Of a stretch of DNA of 64,000 nucleotides, positions 58,761 through 64,000 are shown piece by piece. The notes beneath the pieces are model-generated. The model was not told where the DNA came from, made no database searches, and was given only the letters and a program-made list of their open reading frames with translations. Positions within the stretch are counted from its first letter, which is position 1. Each line of letters begins with the position of its first letter. The translations under genes were made by a program, and so were the position numbers. Origin of the DNA: Monarcha castaneiventris obscurior (taxonomy: Eukaryota; Chordata; Aves; Passeriformes; Monarchidae); NCBI GenBank assembly GCA_026261815.1, contig JAMPIT010000174.1, positions 4,278,001 to 4,342,000 of the forward strand, written 5' to 3'.

Positions 58761-60463
58761 AAGTAATTGAATAATGCTAAATAAAAATAAATAAATAAAT
58801 TTATATTTTTAAAATTATAGTTACTTATTCTTGCTTCTTTTCAAGGTATTTGTCTCTTATCTAAGACACTCAGTAACATTTGTTCTTTCAGACAGCATGA
58901 TGAGGATTGGGTACCTCAGCACACTATCTGACCATAAAGTCAGCAAATGGTGAAGCTTAAGAAATAACCTGGAGATATCCACTTTAAAAAGTTGAGGACA
59001 AGGGTAAGACCTGTCCTCTTATTCTGACTCTAAGTGCTTTTCTATCCACTTGGGTAACCCCCTCCTGTCAGCTGTTACCTATAATCCTTCCTTTTAACCA
59101 AGTACTGTGTTTAGAGGAGAATGAAGTGGTGGCAATAGGACAGGTGTCACACCACGTCCTCGAGGCCTCCTCGTCATTACAACATTTGTTCAGGATGTAT
59201 GGGAGCTCAGTTTAGTTCTCGTCTCTGCCGTGGGCAAATCTGCATCAATCAATGGTTCTATAATGGGGCACTTACAATCCCCTTGTTGAAACAATGTCGC
59301 TGTACATGTAATAAATCAAGATTTACAGGGCAGAAGGAGAAAGTATAAAAGTGAAACTGATTCTGTAGCTAACTATTTATGTGGGTACTCACCTTGAGAG
59401 GAGACCAATCTTTTCTTGCCAGATCCCAAGACAGTTCATATAATTTTAACAATGACTGTGTAATGTTCTTAATTATGGAAAAGACAGGCCATTGAAAAGA
59501 TACCTGAAAACTTTATTTACTAGGTCTGAACTTCCATGCTTTGTCTGCAAATTGAATAATATCCTGTGTAAGTATGTAGCTTTCATGGCAAATTTCTGAA
59601 TAGTTACGTCTAGGACAGGTTTCATTAAACAAGCAAACAAATGAAATTTTTACATTAGTGTTCATAACAATGTTTTCTGACAAGATCAAACAAATATTAT
59701 AATTAATGCACTGCTATTCACTTCATTGAACACTTTCTTTCTTTAGGCTCACATTCTTCTTCATCCTACCCAGACAATTTTTTCCTCTTTTATTAAAGCA
59801 AACACTTCATTAGGTTACTGGAAATAATACATTCCATAAAAAAATATTTTTAAGTTGTCCAAAACTTGTTTGCATTCTCCTCTACAGCTTTATTTTTAAC
59901 CTTTTAAAATCTACAAGTTGCAAAATGAGAAGCCAGATTCTTCTTCACTGTGTTTAGGATTATTGAAATCCAATTCAAGCAGTATTGTATACTTCTGCAT
60001 ATAAACTACACTTGCTGTTTGCACAGAACCCGTACCTAACACTGGAGCCTCTGTGGTGAGCAGGGATACAGGGACATTCCTCTGCTGCACCTGTGGCATT
60101 GCACCACTGGTGCCAGCTCTGATGGGGTTACCCCATCTCTGCCTTCACTTTTGTGAAGTCCTGGGTTTTCAGAGCAGGATTTGATGCAGTTGAAAGGTGG
60201 ACACCTGGCATGGCAGCAAAAAGGGGTGTCAGAGTCAATTACCTGTGAATCTGCTGCAAGTTCTGGTTGCAGCTGGCTGGATAGATGCAGGAAGCTGGGG
60301 AAGACTACCCTTTGTGCAACTTGCCCGGAGGGAAAGATAACAGCACTATCTTTCTTCATTACAGAAAAGTATATAATATTCAAACCTGTGGAATATCCAG
60401 CATTGTAGGTAGGAAGACAGAATGGCTCAGCTGTGCATGTTAACTTGTCATAAACACATTTCA
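58761..60463. other. Intergenic sequence, nothing recognised
   Basis: Begins with an AAAT-rich run (58780-58800). The part at 60030-60420 is richer in GC and forms the body of a 157-codon minus-strand frame (60036-60509). Its ATG lies inside the adjacent CR1 tail, so the frame is probably accidental. Confidence 0.5.
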
Positions 60464-60966
60464 TAGTATCATATAATAGTTTGTTCTGCAAGGGAGATTT
60501 AAAGGTCATCTAGTCCAACCCTCCTAGAATAAGGAGGGCCATCTTCAACTAGATCAGGTTGCTCAAAGGCCTGCCACACCTGACCTTGAATGCTTTCAAG
60601 GCTGGGTCATCTGCCACTCTGGGAAATCTGTTCCAGTGTTTCCAGTGTTGTTGTAAAAAAAATTCTGCCTTAAATCTAGTCTAAATCTACCCTCCTTAAG
60701 TTTAAAATCTTTAGACTTTGTCTTATTACAACAGGTCTTCCTAAAATGTTTCTTATAAGCCCCCTTCAAGTACTGAAAGGTCTCATTAAGATCTCCCCAG
60801 ATCCTTCTCTTCTCCAGGCTGAACAGCCCTTAATCCCTTACACTTTTCTCATGGGAGAGATTCTCCAGCCCTCTGGTCATTTTTGTGGCCCTCCTCTGGA
60901 CCGTCTCTATTTCGTTCATGTTTTTCCTGTCCTGAAGACCCCAAAACTGGAAGCTGTACTCATTTG
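60464..60966 (-). mobile_element. CR1 LINE fragment (minus strand), about 500 bp
   Basis: Reverse complement of CR1 3' sequence: AAAGGTCATCTAGTCCAACC, TTCAACTAGATCAGGTTGCT, GACCTTGAATGCTTTCAAGG, CTTCTCTTCTCCAGGCTGAA, TGGCCCTCCTCTGGACCGTC and AAGACCCCAAAACTGGAAGC. It reaches slightly further into ORF2 than the fragment at 40.7 kb. Confidence 0.94.
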
Positions 60967-63900
60967 ATACACAAGACTGATAAGTGGTGATTTGCCACAT
61001 GTTCAGCTTATTAGAACGGGTTCATTGGCACCCTAGAAAGGCATCTTGGTTCTTTCTCCTGTTGGGCACACTAATGAATGGCTGGGAATATTGATTTTGT
61101 GTATCTCTTTGAGACATTGCTTTTCTGCTCCCCTATGGAGCTTCATTTCCTCCATCACGACCATATCATGCAATATTATCTCCAGTTGAATAGAGCTGCT
61201 TTGTGTTTGGAATAGGGTGAGCCATAGAATCTGTTAACACAATTTTAGGTACTGGGCTGAACAAAAGGTATACAATTTTTTAAAAATAAGTTAGCTTAAA
61301 ATGAAGAAACAACATACTTATTTACAAGACCTCTAATGAATATTTTAATTCACTTCTATTGCACTGAGGGTAGCAGGACAATAAAAACAAAGCCCAAACA
61401 CATTTCTGTGTCATAATGAATTAAGGCAATCAGAAAAATTTCTTGACAAGTTGCCAGCCTTCATCATTAGGGACTTCTCTGATGCTCATTCCACAATGAA
61501 TTTTTAAATCTCATCAGCTGTGTGAACCACCTTTGTCAGACAGGAAGGACCTTAACAATGTCTTTGTTTATTATCTGGACCCCGCATGAAACTAACATGA
61601 CACTTCAAGTCTGATGTGAATGTCTCTATGTCTAAGGCTCTCTTTCAAACATGCTAAGTGTTGATATCTCGTATGACAGACAATTTCAGTTACCTGTGTT
61701 GCTTAAAAGTGTACTGTACTACTCCCCTGTGCACCCCCAAAATCACCTACTATAATCAAAATGCCCTGTGTCACACAAAGATCTCTGTGCTTTATGTCAG
61801 ATCTGGATAATATTTCAAGCATTTAAGTCATAGGAAGAATCAGCTTCAAGAAAAGATTGAGTAAGATCCTTATAAATTTTAAAATACTATTTTGAGAAAT
61901 CCTGAGGATGAAAGCCGTGCAGATTTTGACTGATCTGCATGTTCTTAAATTCAAAAATGATAAAAATTGAAAACAAAGGAAATTTTTTTACACAGGGTAT
62001 TTTAATAATGTCCTCAGAGGTTATTTCTCCTGCCTTATGATTAACTGTGGTGCTGGATGAAGCTTTTCTATAAAGTATTCTTTGCTTTTTGTCTTGTCAC
62101 TTTTAGTTCCAATATAATTTTAAGAGATGGCTTTTAAATCATTAGACTTTTCACCTGATTGCAAAGCCATTACAGGCGAACTATGGCAAGAACTGAGCCT
62201 GTCAATGCACCCATTTCTTTTAGTTTAATTGTAATCCATCCAGCTTAGCTTCTTTCTGAGCTACTTTTAAACTTAGATAACATTCTTTATGAGATTTCCC
62301 ATAAACTAAAATGTCATTCTCAGAAACTGTGATACTTTCCAAATGTTGCAGAATCATGCACATTTTTCTAAGGTTATTCTGATGCCAAATGAGAAGCAAA
62401 ATACCAGATACCTTTTAAATATCAGAAAGTTGTCATCTTGTCTCTTTAAGGAAAATCCGGTGAAAAAATTTTGACAAAACATTTATTATAAGAAAATATT
62501 GTCTTGATGAAACCAAAGCTTTTCACAGAAATTTATATATTTTTAATAAAAGTTTCATAATGAAGAATTTTTTTTCAGGTCCAGCGTAGAATTTCTAACT
62601 GAATTCTGACAAATTGAGGTTCACTTTGTGGTCAGGGAAAATCAGAAGATCTGGGTTTAAACTATTTACTTTGAGCTGCAGAAGGTAACTGAGCCTGGGC
62701 CTAACACTCTAAAAGAAGTGACTGTCCTCAGTGCTTGAATGCTGTTTCTTGTGGTAAGTCTATCTCAGTCTCCTTTAAGATCTTGTCAGAGCTTTTTATA
62801 TATCTTAGCTTTTCCCCTACATGGAGGTAAAACAGAAGAGAAAATGTCAACTATGATGAATAAAATTCTTCTGTTCTCAGGTCAGGCTATTTGTCAGAGT
62901 GCAAAAGAAAATGCTGTTTGGATATATTTTGTTAGGAAGGCTCATATTTTAAGGTATAAGGTATATTTTAAGTTCCAGTTAGAGCTTCAAGTCACAGCTC
63001 TGTGTTGATTCATAACACATAATTCTCCTTGATTTACGTGAAATTATCTCTATAGGTGCAGGTAGACAGCTTGAGAATTTCTGTTTATAAACTTTCACAA
63101 AGAAAAAACCCTGTAATTTTAATACTAAAAAAAAAAATTTTATGTATCATTTGAGTAAACAGTTTTATGCACTTTTTATATAGCAAAAAAATTCTCTGTT
63201 TACAATACCATGCTAGTCTTTCATGGGGTAGATTCTAGTTTCTAATATTCCATTTCACAATAATATAAAAGAATTTAGATCAGTCAAGGAATTAACCAAA
63301 CAGTTGAGGATGTAGGTTCTAAATAATCAAAAGTGTTAACATTGCTGATAGCCACTATTAGAACAGTCAGGACCAAGAATACAAGTTACAAAATATAATA
63401 TCTTCTGTATTAATCTGAGTCACTCAAAAATGTGGGAGATGGTTAAAACTGTCAAGTGGGCAAATGTACATATAAAAAAATCAGAAGATAGTTTTTTGAC
63501 TTCAACATAAGATTTGTGAAACACCTTGGCTATTGGGAATAAATTGGGAACTGGGAATAAATTACTAAAAATTTATCTGTTTAAAATGAAAAGAATTGTA
63601 TGAAAGCCAAATTATGTACAGTTTTACAATGAGAATAAGCTGTTATATGATAACAAATAGTGCTACTGAACAGACTTACATTGGCATATTTAAATAAAGG
63701 GAGACTTTATTTACAAGGTTTTAAAAAATATAAGTTGCATTGTAAACTGGACTAGACATTATGTAGGCCATGAGCAAAATGCTATTTTTCATGTACCAAA
63801 ATAAGTAGAGCTTCCTGACCATCAGCTTTTTAATGCATTTTGATTGAATGGAAATTGTCTAGCAGTAATTGAGGTCTGTAAAATCTGAAGTCTGGGTTAC

Positions 63901-64000
63901 AGAAATAAGGAAAAAGGTGATTTACTGTAAAAATGCAGCCTTGTTAATTTCTGCTCAGAAGCCATCCATCCCAGTATAACTCAGTTATAGTAGGCAAATC
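60967..64000. other. Intergenic AT-rich sequence, nothing recognised
   Basis: About 3 kb to the right edge with no recognised exon, repeat family or RNA gene. Open frames are all under 90 codons. Confidence 0.6.

Noticed and set aside
60036..60509. 157-codon minus-strand frame as a gene.
   Set aside because: Its ATG lies in the 3' tail of a CR1 fragment, no family is recognised, and there is no promoter or splice support.

Overview
The window looks like avian nuclear DNA. It is mostly AT-rich and non-coding, and it is seeded with CR1 non-LTR retrotransposon fragments whose 3' tails read as TTCTATGATT or TTCTGTGATT, or the complement. It also holds bird-type ERVL solo LTRs whose core motifs I recognise. 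CR1 is the dominant repeat of bird genomes. I cannot name the species.

Only one protein-coding exon is supported. It lies on the minus strand at 49214-49325 and is the first coding exon of the long isoform of TAFA5 (FAM19A5), a secreted chemokine-like brain protein. It encodes MAPSPRRSSRKDANALPS and then a hydrophobic segment ending IAYC, and it stops at a consensus GTAAGT donor. A strong CpG island (about 49690-50660) lies just upstream and marks the promoter. Between island and start codon lie a long poly(dA:dT) tract, a 15-codon upstream ORF and an in-frame upstream ATG.

Region by region. Positions 1-49213 are the first part of TAFA5 intron 1, at least 49 kb long; no further TAFA5 exon was found. 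The intron holds seven clear CR1 fragments (8.4, 14.2-15.0, 26.2-27.3, 31.7-32.3, 35.1-35.3, 40.7-41.2 and 42.2-42.4 kb) and two ERVL-type LTRs (38.3-38.7 and 44.9-45.4 kb). It also holds a GC-richer segment at 3.9-4.5 kb that resembles CR1 5' sequence, a CTGTG satellite arranged in an 83-bp higher-order unit (10.7-10.9 kb), a 28-bp minisatellite (9.8-9.9 kb) and a rearranged direct duplication (30.67-31.14 kb). Positions 50.7-64 kb are upstream intergenic DNA with one solo LTR flanked by a perfect 6-bp target-site duplication (51.95-52.37 kb) and two CR1 fragments (58.0-58.8 and 60.5-61.0 kb).

I found no operon, CRISPR array, tRNA or rRNA, and no convincing new multi-gene system. The points most worth a second look are the TAFA5 leader architecture, the rearranged duplication at 30.7-31.1 kb, the CTGTG satellite, the LTR with intact target-site duplications about 1.3 kb beyond the CpG island, and one unexplained 167-codon open frame at 17.6-18.1 kb.
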